NCBI RefSeq assembly: GCF_007744255.1
Contig: NZ_CP036267.1
Coordinates: 3,351,500 to 3,415,499, forward strand
DNA from: Thalassoglobus polymorphus
GTDB lineage: Bacteria; Planctomycetota; Planctomycetia; Planctomycetales; Planctomycetaceae
Length of the DNA: 64,000 nucleotides
Direction of reading: 5' to 3'
Within the stretch, counting starts at the first letter, position 1. The number at the start of each line of letters is the position of its first letter. The notes under the pieces were generated by a model. That model saw nothing but the letters and a program-made list of their open reading frames with translations, made no database searches and was not told the DNA's origin. Made by a program: the position numbers and the translations under genes. Below, piece by piece: positions 9,695 to 18,374 of this stretch.

Positions 9695-10936
9695 CTATCT
9701 CTTGATGTCTACGCATATCATTTCGGCGCCATCTCGTAGATACAGTCTCCCCTCGCTGAGTGCGGGCGATTGCCGGGTTTCGCCAATGAGTGAGGCCCGG
9801 CCGAGCTCTTGAAATTTCTCGGGAGTGGCTGCCACGATGACAAGTTCTCCATCCATCGTACTACACCAAAGCTTCCCGTCAGCGGCGATCAAGTTTCCTT
9901 TGCCGAATCGTTTTTTTTGCCAAATCAGCTTGCCTGTTTTTGCTTCGACACAAGCCAGATTGGTCACCGGCCCGGCGCTGCCGATGTTGTCAAATCCGTA
10001 CAGGTAGCCGTCGAGGAGGATCGATGTTTGCCATTCATTGCGGAAGATGCTGCGATTTCCAAACGAGGTCCAGATTTCATTAATCTCTCCTCCGGATTTT
10101 GCAGGAACATTTAGCAATGCTGTTCCATGATTCTCGCCGGCGGAAATCAAAACGTTTCCATCGACAGCGATCGGTGTCGCGATGTTGCAGTGATAGTCGG
10201 TGATGTAAGGATAGCTCCAGAGTTCTTTCCCGGTTTTCGGGTCCAATCCGAAAACACCCTGACCATGAAACACAACAAGTTGAACTTGATCGTGAAGTGA
10301 AAGCAGCGTCGGTGAGGAATACCCGGCAGCGTTGCCAGTGCCTGCGGTCCAGGCGATCTTTCCTGATGATCGATCAAACGCAGCGACCGTCGCTTTTGGT
10401 AACCCGACGGTGATGATGACATGTTCAGAAGTGAGGATCGGCGAGCAGGCAACGCCGTATTCGGCTGGCTTTCCGCCAAATTCTTGAACAGGATCAACAC
10501 TCCATTTTTTTCCACCATCGGTTGCGGAAAAACAGCCAAGAATTCCTTCTCCGGAAACTGCGTAAACGTTTCCCTCATCAATTGCAGGCGTCGAACGAGG
10601 CCCGTCACCCATCGTATTTTCGTAGGCAGGTGCGAGTGGAGATCTCCAACGATGATCACCAGTCTTTGAATCAATGGCAATCACATATTGATGTTGGTCG
10701 TCTTGAGCCAACGTGAACGCTGTCTCGCCGACCACCGAGATTCCGGACATCCCCACCCCGACCGGAGACCTCCAGACAACCTTTGGGCCATCTTCCGGGA
10801 ATTGGTTGAGCAGATTCGTTTCTTTCGAAATTCCATTTCGCTGTGGGCCGAGGAACTGGGGCCAATCTTCCGCAACTGCGATAGAACTAAGAGTGCCCAA
10901 GAAAATTAAAGAGTATGACAAGAATCCGTGCATCAT
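9695..10936 (-). CDS. Secreted PQQ-like beta-propeller protein
   Basis: About 413 residues from the ATG at 10936, which is preceded by GGATGGAC. A second ATG follows directly, and an upstream in-frame start at 10990 would place charged residues before the signal peptide. The signal peptide ends near SSIAVA, and the mature protein opens EDWPQFLGPQRNG, the start motif of planctomycete PQQ-type propellers. Repeated blades of the form [A/V]xDxxTGxxxW follow (KTGDHRWRS, RSSGKIAWT, KTGKELWSY, KTGKLIWQK). These proteins sit in the periplasm. Some related propellers bind PQQ as dehydrogenases and others (BamB-like) are scaffolds; no catalytic residues can be assigned, so the role is open. A paralogue lies at 12059. 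Confidence 0.85.
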   Translation of the reverse strand: MMHGFLSYSLIFLGTLSSIAVAEDWPQFLGPQRNGISKETNLLNQFPEDGPKVVWRSPVGVGMSGISVVGETAFTLAQDDQHQYVIAIDSKTGDHRWRSPLAPAYENTMGDGPRSTPAIDEGNVYAVSGEGILGCFSATDGGKKWSVDPVQEFGGKPAEYGVACSPILTSEHVIITVGLPKATVAAFDRSSGKIAWTAGTGNAAGYSSPTLLSLHDQVQLVVFHGQGVFGLDPKTGKELWSYPYITDYHCNIATPIAVDGNVLISAGENHGTALLNVPAKSGGEINEIWTSFGNRSIFRNEWQTSILLDGYLYGFDNIGSAGPVTNLACVEAKTGKLIWQKKRFGKGNLIAADGKLWCSTMDGELVIVAATPEKFQELGRASLIGETRQSPALSEGRLYLRDGAEMICVDIKR

Positions 10937-11017
10937 GCGTCCATCCAATGGGGAACAAAACAATCGTCGCGACAGAGGCAGCTTAATCAAAATTCACATT
11001 CAATGTGAACACAACAG

Positions 11018-11974
11018 TCAATGCGAGTGTGGGTGTTGCGAATGATCAGCGCCGAGAACCAGACAACTTCCTACTCCAGTTTCGCTGCAAACAGGGTCCT
11101 CTGAACTTTCAACTTGAAGCGTAACGTGATCAATGCCAAACGAGTTGTGCAGATGTCCTCGTACAACATCCAGCTTGAATGGCTCCGTCGCATCTGCATC
11201 GACGACAACATGTGCGGAGAGACTTTTCAAACCGCTGGCGATCATCCAGACATGCAAACAGTGGATGTTTTGCACAGAAGGGATCTCCTTGAGGTATGTC
11301 TCCACTTCAAAAACATCAACATCCCTGGGAGCATTCTCCATCAGAATCCCGATCGACTCCTTCAACAGGTTCCAGGATGAGTAGAGAATCAGGATACAGA
11401 CGAGAACCGACACAACAGAATCGGCCCAGTTCCAGCCAAATTTCCAGACCAGAAACGCAGCGATGATCACGCCGACACTCCCTAAGGTGTCGCCCATCAC
11501 ATGCAACCATGCCCCGCGAAGGTTCAAGTTATGTTGATGGTCCCCATGCAACACTTTCAGACTGATGAGATTGATCAAAAGCCCCCCGACGGCGATCCAC
11601 ATCATCGGCCCGGCTAAGATTTCTATCGGAGAGTTCAGCCGGTCCCAAGCTTCATGCAGGATGCCTCCTGCGACCACAAACAGCAGTGCCCCATTCACCG
11701 CAGCTGCGAGAATTTCTGCGCGGTGAAATCCAAAAGTTTGCTGCGGAGTCGGTTTACGAGTGGAAATCCAGGCAGCAAACAGACTGATCGTCAGCGCAGC
11801 CATGTCGGAAAACATGTGTCCGGCATCGGCAAGCAGGGCGAGAGATCCCGTCCAGAGTCCTCCGATTAACTCTGCAACAAAATAAATTGCCACCAGCGAT
11901 AATGTGATCGCCAGCTTGCGAGTTCCCATTGAGTGTGATGATTCCGAATGATCATGCGAACAAGATTCGGCCAT
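11018..11974 (-). CDS. Cation diffusion facilitator (zinc/cadmium/cobalt exporter type)
   Basis: A protein of 318 residues from the ATG at 11974. The N-terminus is His-rich (CSHDHSESSHS). Six membrane segments follow with the two metal-site motifs of the CDF family: D-x-x-H-x-x-x-D in TM2 (DAGHMFSD, about residues 50-57) and HVMGD in TM5. A cytoplasmic domain of about 85 residues and a His-rich tail (HSQHPHSH) complete it. This is the ZitB/CzcD layout, which exports Zn2+ and similar ions by proton antiport at the inner membrane. The PQQ-propeller gene lies downstream on the same strand with about 80 bp between, so they may be cotranscribed. Confidence 0.92.
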   Translation of the reverse strand: MAESCSHDHSESSHSMGTRKLAITLSLVAIYFVAELIGGLWTGSLALLADAGHMFSDMAALTISLFAAWISTRKPTPQQTFGFHRAEILAAAVNGALLFVVAGGILHEAWDRLNSPIEILAGPMMWIAVGGLLINLISLKVLHGDHQHNLNLRGAWLHVMGDTLGSVGVIIAAFLVWKFGWNWADSVVSVLVCILILYSSWNLLKESIGILMENAPRDVDVFEVETYLKEIPSVQNIHCLHVWMIASGLKSLSAHVVVDADATEPFKLDVVRGHLHNSFGIDHVTLQVESSEDPVCSETGVGSCLVLGADHSQHPHSH

Positions 11975-12058
11975 CGAAATCAATTTCCTTATTCATCCTC
12001 AAAGGGAGATTTCGCCGCACATACGAAATGCGCGGCGAAATCGAAGTTGCCGCAGCCG

Positions 12059-13354
12059 TTATTTTTCGGCCTTGATTGCATAAAGTGCTTCATAGGTCCG
12101 TAGATAAAGGACACCATTTGAAACAACCGGCGATGCAGTGATCGGTTCGGACATTTCATTCTCTGCGACGATTTCGAACTTTCGTCCCGTCTTTAACACG
12201 GTGCAAAACCCATCCTTCGCACAGAAGATGAGATGTCCATCCACAACAATCGGAGTTGAGCGATGTTGCGAAGTGTGAGTTCGCTCGTAATACAACTCTT
12301 CGCCAGTCTTCAAATCGACACAGAAGACGCGACCATCCTTGCGGAAGAAGTAGACAAGTCCTTCATGGACGATTGGAATTGAAACGTCGGGAGTTTTATC
12401 CATTGCCCAACGAACAACTTGTTCTTTCTCAGTTGCGTTTCCGGACAATGCATCACTGACTTTCAGTGCGATTGTCGGTCCACGTTTTGCAGTCGGAATG
12501 ATGATTGAACCGTCAACAACTCCCGGCGAAGAAACGAAACGGAAGGTCGGGTCTAACTTTCCGGGGTTATATTTCGAAGGACCGTTGAGCCCCTCGAATC
12601 GCCAAAGTTCAGTTCCATCTTCCAGTGAGTATCCACCGGTAAAGTCAGCTCCGTGAGTGACGAGGAAAGATTGCTTTCCATCGTCATAAACGAATGGCGA
12701 GGCGTACGAGTGCTTACATTCGAACGTTGCGTTACTGGGACGGTCGACCGCCCAGATTTCCTTACCGGTCTTGCTGTCGAGCTTAATCACTTTGCCGACT
12801 GTATAATCTTCACGCATTTCGCCATGAATCAATTGCAGGTAAAGATCCCCCTTGTACAAAATCGGGGTTGATGTCATTCCGAATTGAATCGAGAAACGAC
12901 CATACTTTTCCTGAACGTTATACGCCCAGACCTCTTCACCATCGACGGTGTAGCAAGCCAGATCGCCTGTCCCAAAGAAACACCAGACATGCTTTCCATC
13001 GGTTGTCGGTGAAGCTGAAGCTGAGTTCCCTTCACCGCTGCGGGCGTCTTGATTACCTGTAGCGACTTTCTTTTTCCAAAGCTCTTTCCCGGATGTCGAG
13101 ACCGACATCAACACCAAATCGTCACCCTCAGCAGAGGTCAGGAAAATCTGATCTTCCCAGACCACTGGAGTTGCCCCAGCTGATCCAGGTAATTCCAAAC
13201 GCCAAGCGACATTTTTTGTTTTTGACCACTCGACTGGGATTCCAGTTTCATTTGAAACTGAATTTCCATTTGGCCCTCTCCACTGCGGCCAATTTTCCGC
13301 CAGGGAGACAGCAGGGAGCATGCAGACAGTTAAAATCAGACTGAAAGTTTTCAT
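12059..13354 (-). CDS. Secreted PQQ-like beta-propeller protein (second copy)
   Basis: About 431 residues from the ATG at 13354; earlier in-frame codons give a non-signal-like extension. The signal peptide is MKTFSLILTVCMLPAVSLA, and the mature start ENWPQWRGPNGNSV is the family hallmark. Blade motifs such as VSTSGKELWKK, SKTGKEIWAV, LEDGTELWRF and LKTGEELYYE recur through the protein. It is expected in the periplasm and is diverged from the propeller at 9695. Function is unknown beyond the fold; a quinoprotein enzyme or a scaffold role are both possible. It is separated from the upstream sugar-kinase gene by an 83-bp repeat. Confidence 0.85.
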   Translation of the reverse strand: MKTFSLILTVCMLPAVSLAENWPQWRGPNGNSVSNETGIPVEWSKTKNVAWRLELPGSAGATPVVWEDQIFLTSAEGDDLVLMSVSTSGKELWKKKVATGNQDARSGEGNSASASPTTDGKHVWCFFGTGDLACYTVDGEEVWAYNVQEKYGRFSIQFGMTSTPILYKGDLYLQLIHGEMREDYTVGKVIKLDSKTGKEIWAVDRPSNATFECKHSYASPFVYDDGKQSFLVTHGADFTGGYSLEDGTELWRFEGLNGPSKYNPGKLDPTFRFVSSPGVVDGSIIIPTAKRGPTIALKVSDALSGNATEKEQVVRWAMDKTPDVSIPIVHEGLVYFFRKDGRVFCVDLKTGEELYYERTHTSQHRSTPIVVDGHLIFCAKDGFCTVLKTGRKFEIVAENEMSEPITASPVVSNGVLYLRTYEALYAIKAEK

Positions 13355-13476
13355 TATTAAATTCTCATCACAAGAAGTTATGCGCACGATCTGTGAGTCT
13401 CTCAATTGCACAGATTGCCGTCAATGCAGTGCGACGAGTTTCGCCGAACAGTCGTAAGTGTGCAACTCGAAATACA

Positions 13477-13559
13477 TTAGAACCAGCCCGAAAACCTCTG
13501 GAATAGCTGCTTTTCTCAACGTTTGAGAGAGCAACTTCAAGTTTCAGGTTCAGTGCTAA
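13477..13559 (+). repeat. 83-bp inverted-terminal element, copy B
   Basis: It runs from TTAGAACCAGCCCG to TTCAGTGCTAA with the central CTCAACGTTTGAG. It ends 3 nt from the TAA stop codon of the minus-strand sugar-kinase gene, so it forms that gene's 3' flank. Confidence 0.88.
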
Positions 13560-13562
13560 CAA

Positions 13563-14558
13563 TTACCGTTTCACTTTTCCGATTCCCTGACCATTCATGA
13601 GGGACTCCACTTCGTCAACACTCAGGAATGCGAAGTCTCCGGGGATAGTGTGTTTGAGAACTGCTGCGGCGGTGGCGAAGTTTAAGGTCTCTTCTGGTTG
13701 CTGTTGGATTAGAAATCCTCGGATGATTCCAGCTGCGAAGGCGTCCCCTGTGCCGATGCGATCCACTGAGACTGTTTGATAGGTTGAACTCTTGAAGACG
13801 GTTGCTCCGTTAGAAAGCCTCGCGGAATAATGGTTCACACCCATTTCATCGACTTCGCGGTCCGTAAATGCAACCCATTGCAAGTTGTATTTCGCAGCCA
13901 AAGCTGTCAACGCTTCATCACCACTGGCCTCGACTCCAAAAAATGTCGAAGCATCCGCTTCGCTGCCCAGGAAAATGTCCACGCTCGGCAGAACTTCGCA
14001 AAACACTTTTTTCGCTTCGTCCAGACTCCAAAGCTGACTGCGATAGCTGGGGTCAAAACTGATTGGAATCTTCTTTTCCTTTGCCACGCGAAGCCCTTCG
14101 AAAAGAAGGTTGCGCGTTCCGGGACCGACAAGTGCTGTTCCGGTGAAATGGAACAACCCCGCATTTTTCAAAAATGCTTCCCAGTCAATCATGCCCGGTT
14201 CGAGTTCCCGAAAACTCGTGGCATCACGATCATAAATGACCTGTGAGCCACGCTGACCGGCACCAGACTCGACATACAGAATTCCAAGACGGTTTCCGGA
14301 ACGAATTACAGAATCGGTATTCACGCCATAACGGCGCAAATGGTTGAGACACATTTCCCCTAAGTCATTCGCCGGCACAGCGGAGGCGATTGAAGTCTTG
14401 AGCCCCCACTGCTGAAGAGCGACAGCAACGTTCGCTTCCCCCCCCGTGAAGGTGAGTCCGAAGCTGCTGGCTTGAACAAACCGTTGATGTCCCGGAGTAT
14501 CCAGCCGTAGAAGAAGCTCTCCAAAGTGAGCCACATTTTTATGATTCCCAAGACTCAC
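13563..14558 (-). CDS. kdgK: PfkB-family sugar kinase, 2-keto-3-deoxygluconate kinase type
   Basis: A 331-residue protein, the usual length for ribokinase/PfkB kinases. The first signature is FTGGEANVAVALQQWG near residue 37, and the second is DRIGTGDAFAAG near residue 262, with the GTGD anion hole and catalytic Asp. The best family fit is 2-keto-3-deoxygluconate kinase, which phosphorylates KDG in the cytoplasm before aldol cleavage to pyruvate and glyceraldehyde-3-phosphate. Other PfkB sugars cannot be excluded. Translation starts at a GTG with GGGGAG upstream. No aldolase is adjacent. An acid-sugar dehydratase (FucD) is encoded about 48 kb away in this window. Confidence 0.8.
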   Translation of the reverse strand: MSLGNHKNVAHFGELLLRLDTPGHQRFVQASSFGLTFTGGEANVAVALQQWGLKTSIASAVPANDLGEMCLNHLRRYGVNTDSVIRSGNRLGILYVESGAGQRGSQVIYDRDATSFRELEPGMIDWEAFLKNAGLFHFTGTALVGPGTRNLLFEGLRVAKEKKIPISFDPSYRSQLWSLDEAKKVFCEVLPSVDIFLGSEADASTFFGVEASGDEALTALAAKYNLQWVAFTDREVDEMGVNHYSARLSNGATVFKSSTYQTVSVDRIGTGDAFAAGIIRGFLIQQQPEETLNFATAAAVLKHTIPGDFAFLSVDEVESLMNGQGIGKVKR

Positions 14559-14785
14559 TCTATTGATCTCCCCTCAATTTTTGTCCATCCTAACGCTGCA
14601 ACTGCGATTGGACGCCCCGCCTCTCCAATCCAGTCACACGCCTGGCAACACGCCAAAGATCGTGCCTGAGAACGCTGACAGCATGACAGTCAAAGTTCGA
14701 CAGGGCACGGCTCAGTCATACAACTTGCAATACATTATTGCCTTCATACGTCTGTTGACAGTGTGAAGACTTGATTCAATATGGA

Positions 14786-15925
14786 ATGAATATGAATATC
14801 TCGCATCGATTTGGCAGCTGCCTGCTGTTGATCTGTTTTGTTTCCGGGGCGATCGCTGACGAACCGAACACTCTGGGGGACAAGATCGTCCCAATTGAGA
14901 AGTATGCACATCCTCCGAAAGAACTCGAGAACGACTTCGGAGATTTTCGCTCGCCTCTTCTCAGGAAAGATGGTACGCGCATCACCACTCCTGAAGAGTG
15001 GAAGAAACGCCAACAGGAACTGCGAAGTGAATGGCATCAATTGATGGGCGAATGGCCGCCGCTCATCACCGATCCGCAGGTCACAATTTTGGAAACAGAG
15101 AAACGAGAGAACTTCCAGCAGAACAAGATTCGCTTCAAATGGGCCCCTCATGAAGAAACAACCGGCTACCTGCTCATCCCTGAAGGAAAAGGTCCATTCC
15201 CGGGAGTTGTCACAGTCTATTACGAACCAGAAACCGGAATTGGCCTTGGTAGTGAATACCGAGATTATGCGTACCAGCTGGCTCGGCGCGGCTTCGCGAC
15301 CCTTTCGATTGGGACGACTGAAAACTCAAATGCCAAGATCTACTCGATGTATTACCCATCGCTGGAAGATGCAAAAGTTCAACCTCTCTCAATGCTCGGG
15401 TATGCTGCCGCGAACGCCTATTACGTTCTCGCAAACCGCGCTGAAGTCGATGCCGATCGCATCGGTATCGTGGGGCATTCGTATGGAGGAAAATGGGCGA
15501 TGTTTGCGTCGTGCCTGTTTGATAAATTCGCCTGTGCCGCCTGGTCCGACCCTGGAATTGTTTTTGACGACACACGCCAGAGCATCAACTACTGGGAACC
15601 CTGGTACCTTGGTTATCACCCCAAACCGTGGCGCAAACGAGGCTTGATTACCGAAGAGAATCCAGGTCGAGGACTCTATCTAAAACTTCGAAAAGAGGGC
15701 CGTGACCTGCACGAGCTCCACGCCTTGATGGCCCCGCGACCGTTTCTGGTCTCTGGAGGTGCCGAAGACCCAGTGGAACGCTGGAAGGCACTCAACCACA
15801 CTGTCGAAATCAACCGTATGCTTGGTGTGGAAAACCGAGTTTATATGACCAATCGTCCGAAGCACTCACCGAACGAGGAAGCCAATACAATCCTCTACAG
15901 TTTCTTCGAGAAACATCTTAAGTAA
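14786..15925 (+). CDS. Secreted alpha/beta hydrolase, CE15 / acetyl-xylan-esterase-like
   Basis: About 380 residues from the ATG at 14786; an ATG at 14792 and a TTG at 14771 are alternatives. The signal peptide ends near SGAIA. The nucleophile elbow is GHSYGGKWA at about residue 235; the Lys after G-G is seen in glucuronoyl esterases and related carbohydrate esterases. A plausible acid is in GGAEDPVERW and the His in RPKHSPNEEA. It should act in the periplasm or outside on ester-linked groups of plant or algal polysaccharides, though the substrate is inferred only from the family. It is a single gene with a divergent promoter region shared with the sugar kinase. Confidence 0.75.
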   Translation: MNMNISHRFGSCLLLICFVSGAIADEPNTLGDKIVPIEKYAHPPKELENDFGDFRSPLLRKDGTRITTPEEWKKRQQELRSEWHQLMGEWPPLITDPQVTILETEKRENFQQNKIRFKWAPHEETTGYLLIPEGKGPFPGVVTVYYEPETGIGLGSEYRDYAYQLARRGFATLSIGTTENSNAKIYSMYYPSLEDAKVQPLSMLGYAAANAYYVLANRAEVDADRIGIVGHSYGGKWAMFASCLFDKFACAAWSDPGIVFDDTRQSINYWEPWYLGYHPKPWRKRGLITEENPGRGLYLKLRKEGRDLHELHALMAPRPFLVSGGAEDPVERWKALNHTVEINRMLGVENRVYMTNRPKHSPNEEANTILYSFFEKHLK

Positions 15926-15957
15926 TGGATGCCAGAGACTGAGCGACGTAGTGGAAG

Positions 15958-16866
15958 TTACCAGATCAATGAGAGGTGCATACGTAAGTCGCACTCATTT
16001 TTCAGGTAACGGACAATATCTCCGACACGTTTAAGTTGTTGCTCAGATGTCCCTTTGACAGTTTTGCGAGGCTTGAATCCACGTGGGAGTTCTTTCTGTG
16101 AGGACTCACACTTGTTGTTCGCGTTCTCAGCTCTGCGTGTCGCTTCGAAGGCAATTATGGCGGCATCATGATCGCGCGGGACTTTGACAGCTTTGTTGAA
16201 ATCCTTTTCAAGCGTTTTATCAGTCAGCGACGACATGACGAGTTCAGACTTAAACCTCTGCCATGCCTGAAGTTGTCTGGATGGTGTGCCGTCGTAGGCC
16301 ACCAACGGAGTGAGTGAGAACGCTTCAACCGCGAAGAAAACATTCGGATGCGCAGGATCTTGCTTTCCCTTGGAAAGTCGCACATGGTTGACTTCAAACC
16401 GAACGCCACCGCCTCCGAACTCTCGATTCAGTTTTGAGATCTCAAACAATAACAGGCCAACTTGCATCGCGGTCGCCTGATTTGGTCGAAACAGCATACA
16501 TAACGGAGCCGAAGCACTCCCGTTCGCTTCCAGATCGAGGTTCTTCTTCAACGAAGGGACGCCGATGTATTCTTGAATCCCTGTCGAGACTTCATAAGGA
16601 GCGAGTTGGCCTTGCTGCACCTCTGGCTGATGACCATTTGAGTTTTCGGCTTCGCGATCACGCTGCCGTCTCCATGCATCACGTTCACGATCAAAATCGT
16701 CAATCGCAATCTCAAGTTGCTGTAATTGCATGGAGATGTATCGCTCGAAGCGTTTCCCTGTTTGATCGAGTCTCCGTGCGACCTCCAGAAGTTCCTGGCG
16801 ATACAGCACTAAGTCCTCCATATCAAGATCATCATCAGTTGTCGTCGCAGCAAATTGTCTGTTCAT
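15958..16866 (-). CDS. Unknown coiled-coil protein, last gene of the chemosensory cluster
   Basis: This 302-residue protein is not recognised. Residues about 15-75 are predicted to be a charged amphipathic coiled coil (LYRQELLEVARRLDQT, DFDRERDAWRRQRDRE). The rest looks globular, with a Gly-rich turn (FGGGGVRFEV), and contains no catalytic motif that I can see. The C-terminal tail is Lys/Arg-rich. It has no signal peptide or membrane segment, so it is cytoplasmic. It follows the FHA gene by 71 bp on the same strand and probably belongs to the same transcript. Its place beside CheA/CheW/MCP genes suggests a structural or output role; that is inference. Confidence 0.8.
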   Translation of the reverse strand: MNRQFAATTTDDDLDMEDLVLYRQELLEVARRLDQTGKRFERYISMQLQQLEIAIDDFDRERDAWRRQRDREAENSNGHQPEVQQGQLAPYEVSTGIQEYIGVPSLKKNLDLEANGSASAPLCMLFRPNQATAMQVGLLLFEISKLNREFGGGGVRFEVNHVRLSKGKQDPAHPNVFFAVEAFSLTPLVAYDGTPSRQLQAWQRFKSELVMSSLTDKTLEKDFNKAVKVPRDHDAAIIAFEATRRAENANNKCESSQKELPRGFKPRKTVKGTSEQQLKRVGDIVRYLKNECDLRMHLSLIW

Positions 16867-16937
16867 GAGTCGGTCTCAGCTTCTCACACCTATCAGTAAA
16901 AAAAATGTCGTCAGCCACTGGCAATTGCTTTAAGCAC

Positions 16938-18374
16938 TTAGCCGAGTCGCCCCCACAGGTTCAGCAACCGTGAAGACAATGATGGTGACGAGTTTCTTGA
17001 ACTGCCCGTTTCTCTCACGTGATCTCTAAATTCTCGAAGTCTGAGTTCTGCTTCATCGAGCACCTCTCCTTCTCGATCTCCTGGATCGGAATCCTGATGC
17101 GCTTTCTGCATTTTGACTTCAAGGTCGTGACGCATCCTGGCGATTTCAGCCCGTTCGCGTGAGAGCCGAATCTCCTCTTCTCTCGAAACAGTTCCGTGGG
17201 CTTCCTTCACTTTGACCTTCAGGTCTGCAATTTCCTGTTGCGCGGAGTCCATTTCTTCCTGAGCCGCTGTTATTTGCATGCGTAAATTTTCCGTTAACCG
17301 TTGCAAAGCTTCGGTCTTGGCACTGGTCGAATTCGCGGAGAGAGCAGCCTGAGTCTCTGTTCGCTCTTCTTGAAGATGTTTCATTTTTTTCTTGAGTTGC
17401 TCGTTCTCAGCTTGCCATTCTTCCGACAGGAGTTCAAACCGCTCCTCGAACTCTCCCAGCCAGCGGGCAAGCTGTTCCCGTTCGTCTTTCTCAGCCTGAT
17501 TGGCATTATCGGCTGCGAGTACGAGGTCCTGCAGAACGCGAATGTTTTCATCTTTCTGATGTAACTCACTGAGCAACACTTCGAGACGATCTACAAGCTT
17601 CTCGACTTCTTCTCGCGTTGGAAGATCCTCGTCATCGACATGATCAACAAACGCTGCTTCAGGGTGATGAGTCGCAGAATTGGTCCTTAATTCTTCTTGC
17701 AGCGACAGGACTTCCTCGCGAAGCAATTCGATCATTTCCTGCTGAAATGGATCGGAGGCAGCCGTCTGGTTCTGAAGCTGTCGTGAATCCAGTCGCTCAC
17801 GGAGCACTTCAAGTTCCGCCTGAGCTTCCTCCAACTCAATCGTTAAAGAGGCGACCTTGGCAGAATGATCGACCACAGGGAGATGACTTGTCAGCCCAAC
17901 GATATCGTTCAACTGAATTGAGTCGATGCCCTGTTCGTTTGCCGACTCTTCCGCTTCAGAACTCGAACTCTCTTCCTGGTCGTTCGCTGATCCAGAGGCC
18001 TCCGGCTCTACGATTGGATCAGAGTAGACGTTCGGGGCTGGCTGACTGTCGCGTAACTTCAGTTCGATCACATTCTGACCGACTCGAACTTCACAATCAT
18101 AGTTGACATCGACATCTTGAACCCGTGCCTCGTTGACGAAAGTTCCGGTCTGCGAGTAACAGTCTCGCACGTTGACAACTCCTTCGATCACAGAGAGCAG
18201 ACAATGCAGTCCCCCGACCCCTTCACTTTCCAGACGCAACTCCGCAGTTCCATCTGAGCCAACGGATACAGTTTGCCCTTCGCGTAGAACGCGAGTGATG
18301 TATTCGCCGCCTGGAATCTGGACCGAAATGGTCGCCATGGCAGCTGTGTTTTCGATAAAGACGTCAGCGCTCAT
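16938..18374 (-). CDS. FHA-like domain protein with long coiled coil
   Basis: A 478-residue protein. Residues about 16-112 form an FHA-like domain: VSVGSDGTAEL takes the place of the G-R loop, GLHC the S-x-x-H, and GTFVNE the T-x-x-N-G. The phosphothreonine-contacting Arg of canonical FHA domains appears to be replaced by Ser, so binding may be altered. From about 175 to 440 the sequence is a nearly continuous Glu/Gln/Leu-rich coiled coil. Its ATG overlaps the last base of the TAA of the upstream REC-DUF4388 gene (TAATG), showing translational coupling. It may act as a scaffold for the chemosensory complex; this is inferred from context. Confidence 0.85.
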   Translation of the reverse strand: MSADVFIENTAAMATISVQIPGGEYITRVLREGQTVSVGSDGTAELRLESEGVGGLHCLLSVIEGVVNVRDCYSQTGTFVNEARVQDVDVNYDCEVRVGQNVIELKLRDSQPAPNVYSDPIVEPEASGSANDQEESSSSEAEESANEQGIDSIQLNDIVGLTSHLPVVDHSAKVASLTIELEEAQAELEVLRERLDSRQLQNQTAASDPFQQEMIELLREEVLSLQEELRTNSATHHPEAAFVDHVDDEDLPTREEVEKLVDRLEVLLSELHQKDENIRVLQDLVLAADNANQAEKDEREQLARWLGEFEERFELLSEEWQAENEQLKKKMKHLQEERTETQAALSANSTSAKTEALQRLTENLRMQITAAQEEMDSAQQEIADLKVKVKEAHGTVSREEEIRLSRERAEIARMRHDLEVKMQKAHQDSDPGDREGEVLDEAELRLREFRDHVRETGSSRNSSPSLSSRLLNLWGRLG

